Assembly: GCF_008326305.1 (NCBI RefSeq) | Contig: NZ_BIXY01000039.1 | Location: 1 to 56,870 of the forward strand | DNA from: Dictyobacter arantiisoli | GTDB lineage: Bacteria > Chloroflexota > Ktedonobacteria > Ktedonobacterales > Ktedonobacteraceae | Length of the DNA stretch: 56,870 bases | Direction: 5' to 3' | Part shown: positions 26,738 through 36,027 of the stretch, piece after piece | Layout of the letters: each line of letters starts with the position of its first letter | Position numbering within the stretch: the stretch's first letter is position 1 | Made by a program: the position numbers and the translations under genes | The notes under the pieces: generated by a model | What the model was told of the DNA's origin: nothing | The model's input: only the letters and a program-made list of their open reading frames with translations | The model's database searches: none

Positions 26738-27382
26738 ATGAGCCAACAGGAATTCATGCCCGAGTCCCAACAAGCACGCGAGGAGGCTCAGGACAACGAA
26801 GAAGTAACGATTCAATCGTACAGCCAGTACCGCACCAGCGATATGCCCAAGCGGGATCATCCTGCAGATTTTGAAAACTCGATTCCGCCGTATAGCTATC
26901 CAGCACAGGAGCGCCAGCAGCAGAAATCCAGCGAGGCGCAAGCCAACACCAGACAACAGGAGACGGGAACCTATCAGCAGAACCCGCACATCGCTCAACC
27001 GAGCAGAATAGAAGAACAGCTTGAGCGTGCTGGGCGACGTTTTTATGCTAAACAACAACGCCGTTTTGAACGTGCACGCAACGGACAGCGAAGCTATGTT
27101 CCGCCTCAGGCGAGCAGACGCCGGGCGGCCGGTAGAGCACCGGGCTGGGTGATTGTACTACTCATCGCGGTTGGCTTCCTGGTCCTGCTGCCACTATTGC
27201 TGAAACTCTTATTGGCACTCTTTGCGGTTCTGCTTGTGTTAGCGCTGGGGGCCATCTTCGCGATTATACTCGTCCTGTTTATCACTGCTATCGTATTCAA
27301 AAACCGCTGGCAGCGCAGTCGTTGGAGATATGGTCCTCCCTTGCGGCATGGACGCATGAGATATACCCGCTGGCGACGCTGA
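26738..27382 (+). CDS. Hypothetical protein with disordered N-terminus and membrane segment
   Basis: Family not recognised. Residues 1-130 are polar, rich in Gln, Glu and Arg and probably disordered, with repeated basic clusters (KQQRRFERARNGQR). Residues about 137-190 are very hydrophobic, forming two closely spaced helices (WVIVLLIAVGFLVLLPLLLK and LALGAIFAIILVLFITAIVF). The C-terminus is a basic tail ending RYTRWRR. ATG 26738 has a modest GAGGTAGGGAG upstream. It diverges from the PBP gene across about 300 bp with no other gene. Confidence 0.7.
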   Translation: MSQQEFMPESQQAREEAQDNEEVTIQSYSQYRTSDMPKRDHPADFENSIPPYSYPAQERQQQKSSEAQANTRQQETGTYQQNPHIAQPSRIEEQLERAGRRFYAKQQRRFERARNGQRSYVPPQASRRRAAGRAPGWVIVLLIAVGFLVLLPLLLKLLLALFAVLLVLALGAIFAIILVLFITAIVFKNRWQRSRWRYGPPLRHGRMRYTRWRR

Positions 27383-27609
27383 GGATGATAGAATACAATC
27401 AGCATGACAGCAGTCGCTCACCGCAAGGATGAGTTCTACGTCTGGCAACCAGCATAAAATGTGGGGCGTTGGTGTTCACCACTTTCCCTCTTCTCCCCCG
27501 CCAAAGGCGGCACCCAAGAGAATTGAGAAGTCCTCTCTCTTGCTGGAAAGTTTGACAGCAGGCAGGTGGTTTGTTAGAGTTAGAGGAGCATTAGGAAAAA
27601 GTATGACAA

Positions 27610-28530
27610 GTGAGCCAGACATTGACGGATAAAAACACACCGAATTCAGAAGATACAATACATACAGTGAACGATTTAGATTTAACCAATGTGCGTGAGC
27701 TACGTTATATGCTTACCACGCACGGCATGCGTCCAAATAAGGCCTTTGGACAGAACTTTTTAATTGACCGCTCGATTCTACAACAGATCATCGATGCCGC
27801 TGCTATTACCCCTGAAGATACCCTGCTTGAAGTGGGGGCAGGGACAGGTGTGCTAACACGTGAACTGGCACAACGAGCAAAACGGGTAGTGGCTGTAGAA
27901 ATTGAACGGGATATGCTCAGGCTACTGGCAGAGACCACGCATGAATATTCCAATGTCGAATTGATCGCCCGTGATCTGCTCTACTTTAATCCGCTTGAGG
28001 TCTTTGGAGAAACAGCGTATAAATTGGTCGCGAATCTGCCGTACTATATCACGGCCCCGACCTTTCGTCATTTTCTGGAAAACACTAATCCGCCACAATT
28101 GTTAGTAGTGATGGTGCAATGGGAAGTCGCGCAACGTATCGTAGCGGAGCCAGGCGATCTCAGCCTACTCGGGATAAGCGTCCAATTCTATGGTCAACCC
28201 GAAATTATTGCCAGAGTGCCAGCGCGGTCATTTTATCCCGCACCTAAAGTTGACTCGGCTATTTTGCGCATCAATGTAAATAAAGAAGTACGCTTGACCA
28301 GAGAGGAGCGGGATCGCTTTTTCCGCGTTGTCAAGGCGGGCTTTACCGAGCGGCGTAAACAGGTGCATAACTCACTGACACATGGGCTGCATTATAAAAA
28401 CGAGTTGGTTCGGGCGTGGCTTGAAGAAGCTGGCATTGTGCCGAGTCGCCGGGCCGAAACGATCAGCATCGAAGAGTGGATCAACTTATGGAGAGTTATT
28501 GAGCGCCAGACCGCCAGCCCGGCCTCATAA
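27610..28530 (+). CDS. rsmA: 16S rRNA dimethyladenosine transferase RsmA (KsgA)
   Basis: RsmA dimethylates two adjacent adenines near the 3' end of 16S rRNA using SAM. Conserved parts are KAFGQNFLID, the SAM site EVGAGTGVLTREL, EIERDM, the catalytic NLPYYI and PKVDSAILR. The 306-residue length includes about 30 extra N-terminal residues. The start is uncertain: GTG 27610 has only a distant AGGA, and GTG 27667 is an alternative. The gap 27383-27609 has a small GC hairpin but no gene. Confidence 0.93.
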   Translation: MSQTLTDKNTPNSEDTIHTVNDLDLTNVRELRYMLTTHGMRPNKAFGQNFLIDRSILQQIIDAAAITPEDTLLEVGAGTGVLTRELAQRAKRVVAVEIERDMLRLLAETTHEYSNVELIARDLLYFNPLEVFGETAYKLVANLPYYITAPTFRHFLENTNPPQLLVVMVQWEVAQRIVAEPGDLSLLGISVQFYGQPEIIARVPARSFYPAPKVDSAILRINVNKEVRLTREERDRFFRVVKAGFTERRKQVHNSLTHGLHYKNELVRAWLEEAGIVPSRRAETISIEEWINLWRVIERQTASPAS

Positions 28531-28711
28531 TCCAATCCTACCCCATTCAATATTCAATGATCATTGAGTGGGGCAAGCACATGTTCTATAATTGAAGCAG
28601 CAAAAGGCCAGGAAACGCCATATCATCCACAGCCATATAGCAAACAAGCAAACAATTAATTGTGCGATGTACAATATGTATCATAATTTCACATAGGAAA
28701 ATGTAAGTGTT

Positions 28712-30931
28712 ATGGCAATGCAGGAACAGTTCTGTGAGACATGTGGGGCCGCTAATCCCGGCACCGCGCGCTTTTGTCAATACTGCGCCGCGCCGCTCCC
28801 ATTCAAGCATACAACGGGAGAGTTACCAGAACAAACCCTACTGAATGGCCGCTATCAACTGGAAACCAGAATCGGTCAGGGCGGCATGGGGGCAGTCTAT
28901 CGGGCGGTAGATACACGTTTTAATAATCGTGCCATTGCGATTAAAGAGATGAGTCGGGCAGGTCTGACGCCGGTAGCAGTGCAGGAAGCGGAGGCAGCCT
29001 TTGAACGCGAGTCTCATTTGCTCGCGGATCTGCTGCACCCCAATTTGCCACGTATCTACGACCATTTCACAGAGGAAGAACGTTCGTATCTGGTCATGGA
29101 TTTCATTGAAGGGGAAACCCTTGAAGAATATCTTGAGCACAAAGGTGGCGGCCCGGTCTCCCTGGAACAGGTCCTGAACTGGGGCAAGCAGCTTTGTGAT
29201 GTTTTAAGCTATCTCCATACCCATCAACCACCGATTATTTTCCGGGATCTCAAACCATCCAATGTGATGATGAGCGACAATGGACACCTCTATCTGATTG
29301 ACTTCGGCATCGCACGCGTCTTTAAACCGGGACAATCCCATGATACAGTCGCGCTGGGTTCGCCTGGCTATGCCGCGCCAGAGCAGTATGGCAAAGCCCA
29401 GAGCACGCCACGCTCGGATATTTATAGCCTGGGCGCACTCCTGCACAGCCTGCTAACCGGGGTTGATCCCAGCGAACAGCCTTTCTTCTTCCGACCAGCC
29501 AGCCAGCTCAATCCCAATGTGCCGCAGGAGTTGGAAGAACTCTTACACCATATGCTGGATATGACCGCCGACAATCGACCAGACAGTGTAAAAGAGGTCG
29601 AGAACGTGTTGCAACATGTAGATCAGCAGCGCATCAGTGGCACGCTGCATATCACACAATCCCATACGACCGTGCCGCGCCCGCCCCAGCCACCCCAGTC
29701 GTTATCGAGCCAGCTTTTGAAAGACGCCTATCATCTCTACACGCAGCACCGTCTCAACGAAGCAATTACCCTCTATGATCGATCCATACAATTGGATGGA
29801 GGGAATGTGCAGGCATGGCAAGGTCGTGGACTGACGCAGGCGATGAAGGGACAACACCGCGAGGCACTGGCCTCATTTGAGCAAGCCCTCAAAATCAATC
29901 CCAATCTGGTGACTGTCCTCAATGGCAAAGGGACCGCCTTGAATATGTTGCATCGGAACCTGGAGGCGCTGGATGTCTTTGATCGTGCGATTCTGCTAGA
30001 GAAGGATAATGTGATCGCCTGGAATGGGAAAGGGGCCGTATTAAGTGCCCTGGGGTTGCCAGATCAGGCTCTAACCGCCTTTGATGTGGCCCTGCACTTT
30101 GATCCATTGATGGCACAGGCCTGGGGCAATAAAGGACTCGTCCTGCGCCAACTCAGGCGCTATCCTGATGCGCTACGCGCCTTTGACCAGGCATTATCCT
30201 TAGATCGCAACTCGGTGGTTTACTGGAATGGGAAGGGCCTGGTTCTGTATGAGATGGGGCGCTATACCGAAGCATTACAGGCCTATCAGGAGGTACTGAC
30301 ACGCGATCCTAACTACGCGCCAACCAAATGCGGCATCGGAGATATTCTCTATGCTCAGCATAAGCTACGCCGTGCCCTCGATAACTATGAGCAGGCGCTA
30401 CAGAGCGATCCACGCTTCATCAAAGCTATCGAGCGGCGTGCGATTGTGCTGGCCGACCTGGGCAACTTTCATAAAGCCCTGGAAGCCTATGCTAACGCCA
30501 TCAGCCTGGACCCTAATTACGCCCCTGCCTGGAACGGCAAAGCCAGTGCGCTCTGCCAACTGGGGCGTTATCAGGAAGCCCTGGAAGCCTACACCAGGGC
30601 CCTCACAATCAATGCTAACGTCCCACAGGCCTGGAATGGAGTAGGCAATGCCTATTACCACCTTGAGAACTATCCCAAGGCCCTGGACGCGTATGAGAGA
30701 GCGCTACGAATCAATCCCCGTATGGCTACGGCACAGCATAATAAGTCATTGGTCCTGAAGCAACTACAACGCTATGAAGAAGCTCTGATAGCCGCCGAAG
30801 AAGCAATTCGTCTGGCACCCAATGATCCAGATAACTGGCTACGCAAAACCGAAGCCTTAAAGAAACTGCATCGCCGCCGCGAAGCCCGCGCCGCCGAAGC
30901 CGAAGTAGCCCGCCTACGCGGAGAAGTCTAA
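28712..30931 (+). CDS. Ser/Thr protein kinase with zinc ribbon and 12 TPR repeats
   Basis: A soluble 739-residue signalling protein. A zinc ribbon (Cys8, Cys11, Cys22, Cys25) is followed by a Hanks-type kinase domain (about 47-305) with GQGGMGAVY, Lys78, Asp179/Lys181/Asn184 in FRDLKPSN, DFG at 197-199 and the APE motif in GYAAPEQYG. The usual HRD reads FRD. After a Pro-rich linker, about twelve TPR units (about 330-730) share AWNGKG-like starts. No membrane helix is present, unlike PASTA-type kinases. It likely phosphorylates partners held by the TPR scaffold; partners are unknown. The gene is monocistronic. Confidence 0.92.
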   Translation: MAMQEQFCETCGAANPGTARFCQYCAAPLPFKHTTGELPEQTLLNGRYQLETRIGQGGMGAVYRAVDTRFNNRAIAIKEMSRAGLTPVAVQEAEAAFERESHLLADLLHPNLPRIYDHFTEEERSYLVMDFIEGETLEEYLEHKGGGPVSLEQVLNWGKQLCDVLSYLHTHQPPIIFRDLKPSNVMMSDNGHLYLIDFGIARVFKPGQSHDTVALGSPGYAAPEQYGKAQSTPRSDIYSLGALLHSLLTGVDPSEQPFFFRPASQLNPNVPQELEELLHHMLDMTADNRPDSVKEVENVLQHVDQQRISGTLHITQSHTTVPRPPQPPQSLSSQLLKDAYHLYTQHRLNEAITLYDRSIQLDGGNVQAWQGRGLTQAMKGQHREALASFEQALKINPNLVTVLNGKGTALNMLHRNLEALDVFDRAILLEKDNVIAWNGKGAVLSALGLPDQALTAFDVALHFDPLMAQAWGNKGLVLRQLRRYPDALRAFDQALSLDRNSVVYWNGKGLVLYEMGRYTEALQAYQEVLTRDPNYAPTKCGIGDILYAQHKLRRALDNYEQALQSDPRFIKAIERRAIVLADLGNFHKALEAYANAISLDPNYAPAWNGKASALCQLGRYQEALEAYTRALTINANVPQAWNGVGNAYYHLENYPKALDAYERALRINPRMATAQHNKSLVLKQLQRYEEALIAAEEAIRLAPNDPDNWLRKTEALKKLHRRREARAAEAEVARLRGEV

Positions 30932-30969
30932 AAAAGCACACAAAGCACAGAGGAAAGTAAGTAGAGGGT

Positions 30970-30993
30970 GCAGGGGGAACGCGTTCCCCCTGC
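30970..30993. repeat. 24-bp perfect GC-rich palindrome
   Basis: GCAGGGGGAACG followed by its exact complement CGTTCCCCCTGC, with no loop. It lies 39 bp after the kinase stop, in a 200-bp hairpin-rich gap that also holds GCCGCCGTAGGCGG near 31028. Members of the same GC-hairpin style recur at 35761-36080 and 48160. Confidence 0.8.
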
Positions 30994-31133
30994 CGGGTGT
31001 CCCTGTACTCTCCTTATTTTCTTCTCGCCGCCGTAGGCGGAATGAAGAAAGCGGGAAAGCACTTTCCGAGAACACGACTGTATGACTGCTGAAAAGTCGA
31101 GCGGGGAAAAGAGAAGGAAACCAGAAAAAGCTA

Positions 31134-31622
31134 CTAGCGCAACTTCTTGGCAGACTGATCATAGATCACAACACTATTTGTCTCATCATCATAATGTGAC
31201 ACAATGACACCGGCAATACTACGAGTAGTGGAACCGCGCAACATCTCAAATCCAGCTACACGCATAGCGGTAGGCGGATCAACATGGACGACCACATCTT
31301 TAATAGTGCCTAACTCACTGCCCTTCTCATTCACCACAGTACGAGTCAGTAACTGCTGAGCACGTACCAGGGGAGGCAATGCCTTTGCCAGCATTTGCGC
31401 GCTACGAATCGTCACGCGACCCTTCTCAACAGCGATAATACCCGTCACCGGCAAGGACAAATCGCCATGGAGGCGTGTACGCACACACAAAGCATACACA
31501 GCGTTTGAACCTTCTTTAACAAAAAAATCCTCGACCGTTCCAAGCGATTTGCCTTCGCTGGGAACGACTACATTCAGTTTATACAGATCTGACCACTTAA
31601 TTGTAGCCTGGTTGTTTTCCAT
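31134..31622 (-). CDS. PRC-barrel domain protein
   Basis: A 162-residue protein with two PRC-barrel-like beta domains (about 10-80: LNVVVPSEGKSLGTVEDFFV; about 90-155: LLTRTVVNEKGSELGTIKDVVV, each split from a longer strand set). PRC barrels bind RNA or protein partners, as in RimM and photosynthetic H subunits. No catalytic residues are expected. The upstream region has GAGGAGCAATTC before ATG 31622. A PRC barrel also precedes MgtE at 38596, but the two are not close in sequence by eye. Confidence 0.75.
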   Translation of the reverse strand: MENNQATIKWSDLYKLNVVVPSEGKSLGTVEDFFVKEGSNAVYALCVRTRLHGDLSLPVTGIIAVEKGRVTIRSAQMLAKALPPLVRAQQLLTRTVVNEKGSELGTIKDVVVHVDPPTAMRVAGFEMLRGSTTRSIAGVIVSHYDDETNSVVIYDQSAKKLR

Positions 31623-31748
31623 GAATTGCTCCTCGAAAATTAGAACGTGTAAATATTCATTCCAATATTATCACTTTTCATAGGCACACAAAAGAGACAC
31701 AGCATTTGATACCCAGACAACCGCCATTTCTGCGTCCTTTTATTTGAG

Positions 31749-31937
31749 TGTGTCTGCCTCCCGTGATCTCCACAGTCTCTGTGCATGAGTTTTCGCACCT
31801 ACGGTGCTCAAACATCTTTTTGTTGTGTCGTGTCGAAAAAATTCTTCGAATTTTTTCGACACGACACAACAAAAAGGGCGGCGCGCAGGCACCTGCCAGC
31901 AGCAGCAAGATCCCGATGGTACTGGGAGGCTGACACA
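31749..31937. mobile_element. MITE-like element, hairpin repeat copy B
   Basis: It is bounded by 14-bp terminal inverted repeats with one mismatch (TGTGTCTGCCTCCC at 31749-31762 and GGGAGGCTGACACA at 31924-31937). Inside are the conserved 56-nt module (31760-31815), a 29-bp perfect stem with TTC loop (31816-31876) and a GC-rich remainder. There is no coding capacity. Copies A, C and D share parts of it. Confidence 0.7.
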
Positions 31938-32023
31938 TTCTTATCCATTCTCTCATTTTTTACTTAGGTGAGAGAAATCATAAGAGAGAAGCCAGCGTCC
32001 CGCATAGCGGGCATAATAATTCC

Positions 32024-34066
32024 CTACATATCAAATGTGTTGAAGAGGAAACCCAACACATCAGATTCTTCTTCGATGATTTTGGCGGTGGGTTTGCCCA
32101 TGCCATGACCGGCCTTGCTTTCGACGCGTAAGAGGATCGGCGCGTCTCCGGCCTGAGCGGGCTGTAAAGTGGCGGCGAATTTGCGGGCGTGGGCAGGCAC
32201 AACCCGATCATCGCTATCCGCCGTCATGATCAGCGTGGGAGGATAGGATACTCCAGCTTTGACGTTATGCAAGGGCGAGTAGGCGTAGAGGAAAGCAAAT
32301 TGCTCGGCATTGTGTTCCGCATCGCCATATTCTGAGATCCAGTAACGCCCAACGGTGAAACGGTGATAGCGAAGCATATCGATAACTGGCACACGACAGA
32401 TAACCGCACCATAAAGATCAGGACGCTGTACCAGACAGGCAGCAACTAACAGCCCACCATTACTACCACCCATGATGGCGATACGCGAGTTCTGCGTATA
32501 TTTCTCGGCTACCAGCCATTCGGCGGCAGCAATAAAATCATCGAAGACATTTTGCTTCTTCTCCAACATGCCATCCAGATGCCACTGCTCGCCATATTCG
32601 CTGCCACCGCGCAAATTAGCGACAGCATAGATGCCACCATGCTCGATCCAGAGGAGAGGAGTCACAGAGAAGGAGGGGGTCATACTGATATCGAAACCAC
32701 CATAGCCATAGATTAACACGGGATTATTACCGTCGCGTAGCAGCCCCTTTTTATGCGTCAGGAACATCGGGACGCGTGTCCCATCCTTCGAAGTATAAAA
32801 GATCTGAGTTGTCTCATAGCTACTGGGATCAAACTTTGAGAACAGCTGGCGCAATGGAGTCAGCGTCTGTTGGGCAAAATCATAGCGAAAAACGGTGGAA
32901 GGATAGAGATAGGAGGTGAAGGTGATAAACAACTCATCATCATTTACTTCACCGGATAGCTCAATGATTGATCCCAGGGTTGGTAACGCGATCTCATGCA
33001 GGAAAGTGCCATCCTTAGCGTAGAGTTTGAGTTGATGGTGCGCATCATGCATATATCCGAGGACAAACTGCTGATTGACGATCTTTGCAAAGTCCAATAC
33101 ATCGTCCTGCTCTGGTATCAATTCGCGCCACTGCTCACGTGCTGGCTGCTGGCTGTCCAAAGCCACGATACGGCCTCTGGGGGCGTTGAGATTGGTCTGA
33201 ATATAGAAGAGCGAGCCATCATTGCCAACCAGGCTGTAGCTCGCATCAGCCTCATCCAGTAGCCGGATAAAAGGTTCAGAGCTTTCAACCTCACGATAAT
33301 AGAGCCGGGTACGTGGATCGGTACCATTCCAGACATCCAGGAACAGATAGCGACCATCCTCCGTAATAAAGGGAGTAAAGCTGAGTTCCTTCGCATCAGG
33401 CCGTTCGTAGATCAGTTGATCATCCGACTGAGGTGTATTGAGGGCGTGCCAGTACACTGAACTATAGTTGCTTTGATCCTCTTCCGCTACCGTTCCAGGT
33501 TCCGGCAGACGATTATAAAAGAAGCCAGAATTATCATGCTTCCAGGCTATCCCACTAAATTTACACCAGTGGATCACCTCATCATAATCGTGTCCGCTCT
33601 CCACAGCGCGCACACGGATCTCTTGCCAATCGCTACCACTGGCGGAGGTACCATAAGCGAGCAACGAACCATCGTGCGAAAACACCGTAGTATTCAGGGC
33701 GACTGTCCCATCCGCGCTCAACCTATTGGGATCGAGTACCACTGTCGTCGGGCCAGAGAGACTATCCTGTCGATAGAGAATCGCTTGATTTTGCAAGCCA
33801 GTATTTTGAGAGAAGAAATAGCGACCAGCCTTTTTATTGGGAGCCGAAAAGCGAGGATAATCGTAAAGTTCTTTATAGCGTTCCCGGATCTGCTCAAGTC
33901 CGGGAATCGCATCCAGATAGGTGCGGGCAACAACATGCTGTGCCGCTACCCAATCCCGTGTCTCCTGCGTATCCTCATCCTCCAGCCAGCGATATGGATC
34001 GGCAACTGGCGTACCATGATAATCTTCCATCGTATCATCGCGCCGTGTTACAGATAGCTCAGCCAT
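32024..34066 (-). CDS. Prolyl oligopeptidase (S9A family)
   Basis: A 680-residue cytosolic serine peptidase that cuts short peptides after Pro. The N-terminal part holds DPYRWLED and the seven-bladed beta-propeller. The C-terminal alpha/beta-hydrolase domain has the nucleophile in GGSNGG, the acid in DSDDRV and the His in KAGHGMG. The YGYGGFDIS segment supplies the oxyanion hole. No signal peptide is seen. Length and motifs are complete. Confidence 0.95.
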   Translation of the reverse strand: MAELSVTRRDDTMEDYHGTPVADPYRWLEDEDTQETRDWVAAQHVVARTYLDAIPGLEQIRERYKELYDYPRFSAPNKKAGRYFFSQNTGLQNQAILYRQDSLSGPTTVVLDPNRLSADGTVALNTTVFSHDGSLLAYGTSASGSDWQEIRVRAVESGHDYDEVIHWCKFSGIAWKHDNSGFFYNRLPEPGTVAEEDQSNYSSVYWHALNTPQSDDQLIYERPDAKELSFTPFITEDGRYLFLDVWNGTDPRTRLYYREVESSEPFIRLLDEADASYSLVGNDGSLFYIQTNLNAPRGRIVALDSQQPAREQWRELIPEQDDVLDFAKIVNQQFVLGYMHDAHHQLKLYAKDGTFLHEIALPTLGSIIELSGEVNDDELFITFTSYLYPSTVFRYDFAQQTLTPLRQLFSKFDPSSYETTQIFYTSKDGTRVPMFLTHKKGLLRDGNNPVLIYGYGGFDISMTPSFSVTPLLWIEHGGIYAVANLRGGSEYGEQWHLDGMLEKKQNVFDDFIAAAEWLVAEKYTQNSRIAIMGGSNGGLLVAACLVQRPDLYGAVICRVPVIDMLRYHRFTVGRYWISEYGDAEHNAEQFAFLYAYSPLHNVKAGVSYPPTLIMTADSDDRVVPAHARKFAATLQPAQAGDAPILLRVESKAGHGMGKPTAKIIEEESDVLGFLFNTFDM

Positions 34067-34192
34067 CCTATACTCCTTTGTGTCTAATACTCATGAACCA
34101 GCTACTATCAATGAATCATAGCGAATCAGCATAAGGCTGATTGTGCTTATAGTGACTCGCTATAGCTTACTGCTCAATTTGATCAGGCCCGG

Positions 34193-34855
34193 TTAGTGCC
34201 CAACTTTAGAAGAGAGAGAGGCGGCAAAATCGGCGACCAGTGTCTGCACTTCAGGTAAATGATCCTTGAAAAAATGATCTGCACCTTGCAGGGTAAGCAA
34301 CTGTTTTGGGGCCGAAACCTGCTCAAACCATTGCTGTGTCTGTTCATAGGGAGCCAGTTCATCATCAGTGCCATGGATAAAGAGCTTAGGTTTATGGCAA
34401 TCCTGCAAAGCTTCACCATCCCGAAACATACGTGCTGGCACGCCCAGACCAACCATAGCATGCACACGATCATCCGCGCAGGCGACCCGTAAACCGACAT
34501 AGGCCCCAAAGGAAAAGCCTCCAATGATCGCAGGAATGCCAGGATAGCGGCGGCTCATAAAATCCAGGGCATAGCGCACATCATCCATCTCACCGCGACC
34601 CTCATCATAGGTACCGGTGCTATGTCCCACACCGCGAAAATTAAAGCGCAACGCGGGAATATTCGCCATTTGTAAAGCCTGCGCAACCTTAAAAACCACT
34701 TTATTATGCATAGTACCGCCGCCCAGAGGATGTGGATGACAGATCACACTCACAAACTTCGGCATCCCTTCCGGCTCCGGCTCCGGCTTCAAAATACCTT
34801 CCAAATGACCAATAGAAGTAGGTATATTCACATGCAATACTTGATTCGTTGTCAT
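34193..34855 (-). CDS. Alpha/beta hydrolase (COG2945-like)
   Basis: A 220-residue compact hydrolase. The early HPHPLGGGTMHNKV motif and RFNFRGVGHSTG are typical of the dienelactone-hydrolase-related COG2945 group. The nucleophile lies in GGFSFGAY, the acid in HGTDDEL and the catalytic His in GADHFF. Substrate unknown. It is codirectional with the prolyl oligopeptidase 127 bp downstream, possibly one transcript. Confidence 0.88.
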   Translation of the reverse strand: MTTNQVLHVNIPTSIGHLEGILKPEPEPEGMPKFVSVICHPHPLGGGTMHNKVVFKVAQALQMANIPALRFNFRGVGHSTGTYDEGRGEMDDVRYALDFMSRRYPGIPAIIGGFSFGAYVGLRVACADDRVHAMVGLGVPARMFRDGEALQDCHKPKLFIHGTDDELAPYEQTQQWFEQVSAPKQLLTLQGADHFFKDHLPEVQTLVADFAASLSSKVGH

Positions 34856-35037
34856 AACATTTCCTGTTCTGCAAACACATCGTCTATTTATTTAGAATAT
34901 AATACACTTGATAATACAACTAACGGATCTATCAAGATCATTTGCAATCTGTAATCCTACCATTTTACTATTACTCGGTTCATCTTCAGTACCATACAAC
35001 CTCCACACTTCCAGCCATGCTTCCTCTATTACCGCCG

Positions 35038-35421
35038 TTATACATCCTCTTCTTTATGATCGCGACGTGGCGCAACCGGCTGCTGTGATGCCTGCAAAGC
35101 GGACATCAAACAGCGCACCACCAGTACCACACTCACTACCAGGAGCAGGATGATCAGCGCAATCAGCACCATCTTGATGATATGCACTGTAAGCAACATC
35201 AATAGCATCACCAGGATCACCAGACCTGCAAAAACAAGGTTGTTCAAGCCAAATAAAATTGAGATCTGTTTATGCCATACTGCCCCCGAACCAACAATAC
35301 GTGCACGTGCTAATGCCTTACGACCAGAACGGATACTTCTAATCCCAAACGCACCTAACACCACCGCACAGATGCCTAAAAAAATAATACCAGCCAGACT
35401 AGCGACACTTAACACTGCCAT
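35038..35421 (-). CDS. Small membrane protein, hypothetical
   Basis: A 127-residue protein with three hydrophobic helices (about 5-25, 58-78 and 80-106). A basic loop with RSGRKALARARIV lies between the first two, and a charged C-terminus ends RRDHKEEDV. Family not recognised. It is preceded by a weak GGAGGC. The overlapping plus-strand frames are less convincing. Confidence 0.65.
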   Translation of the reverse strand: MAVLSVASLAGIIFLGICAVVLGAFGIRSIRSGRKALARARIVGSGAVWHKQISILFGLNNLVFAGLVILVMLLMLLTVHIIKMVLIALIILLLVVSVVLVVRCLMSALQASQQPVAPRRDHKEEDV

Positions 35422-35638
35422 AAAAGCCTCCGCGCTTCACACACAAGCTCATCTCCATTTCATCAATCAACAAACACTGCTTCCATACTATAGCATGCAT
35501 GACCATGCGCCACACAATTACCCTTCGCCTGAACACATCAACATGCAGAAACGCGCCAAAACAGTCGATAAAAGATAGTAGACAACAGGTGAGAAAAAAC
35601 TGAATATTTTAGCTATACTACATCCCCTAAGCGAAGCG

Positions 35639-35755
35639 CCCGTGGTCTCCACTGTCTCTGTGCCTGAGTTTTCGCACCTACGGTGCTCAAACATCTTTTT
35701 ATTGTGTGCTGTAGAAAAAGTTCTTCGAACTTTTTCTACAGCACACAATAAAAAG
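35639..35755. repeat. Hairpin repeat copy C
   Basis: The module 35639-35694 matches copy B (31760-31815) in length and almost every base, including the mini-hairpin GCACC-TACG-GTGC. It is followed by a 61-nt hairpin (35695-35755) with a perfect 29-bp stem and TTC loop. Five stem positions differ from copy B and all are compensated. Confidence 0.85.
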
Positions 35756-35811
35756 GGTGCGGGCGCTTACGCGCCCTGGCAGGTGAGACAGGGAGTGCAG
35801 GGAACCGCAGG

Positions 35812-36027
35812 CCCATAGGTGCGAACGTAAGGCTTTTCAAGCGGGATTGCAAAGGGCGGCCAGCCCTTTGCCGGGGTTTGGGGTGCCCCAAATACCTCTT
35901 TTTCTTCTTTTCTTCGCCGCCGCATGCGGCGGCGAGAGGGAGGTAAGAGATCGGGGCACAGCCCCGAGCCCCAGGTTAAGTTAAGGGTTGCACCCTTAAC
36001 AATCCCGCTTACGTTCGCACCTATGGG
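35812..36027. repeat. Nested multi-hairpin element
   Basis: Outer perfect 20-bp arms (35812-35831 and 36008-36027) enclose a second pair (35839-35849 and 36000-36010). Inside are five consecutive hairpins: 35849-35871, 35877-35892, a 20-bp palindrome 35915-35934, 35951-35967 and 35980-36000. Further hairpins sit just outside (35761-35776, 36022-36039). No coding frame is supported. The whole stretch 35422-36249 between genes is made of copy C, this element and flanking hairpins. Confidence 0.85.

Noticed and set aside
33473-34057. Plus-strand frame of 194 codons opposite the prolyl oligopeptidase
   Set aside because: The minus-strand enzyme has all catalytic motifs; this frame has no start signal or domain.
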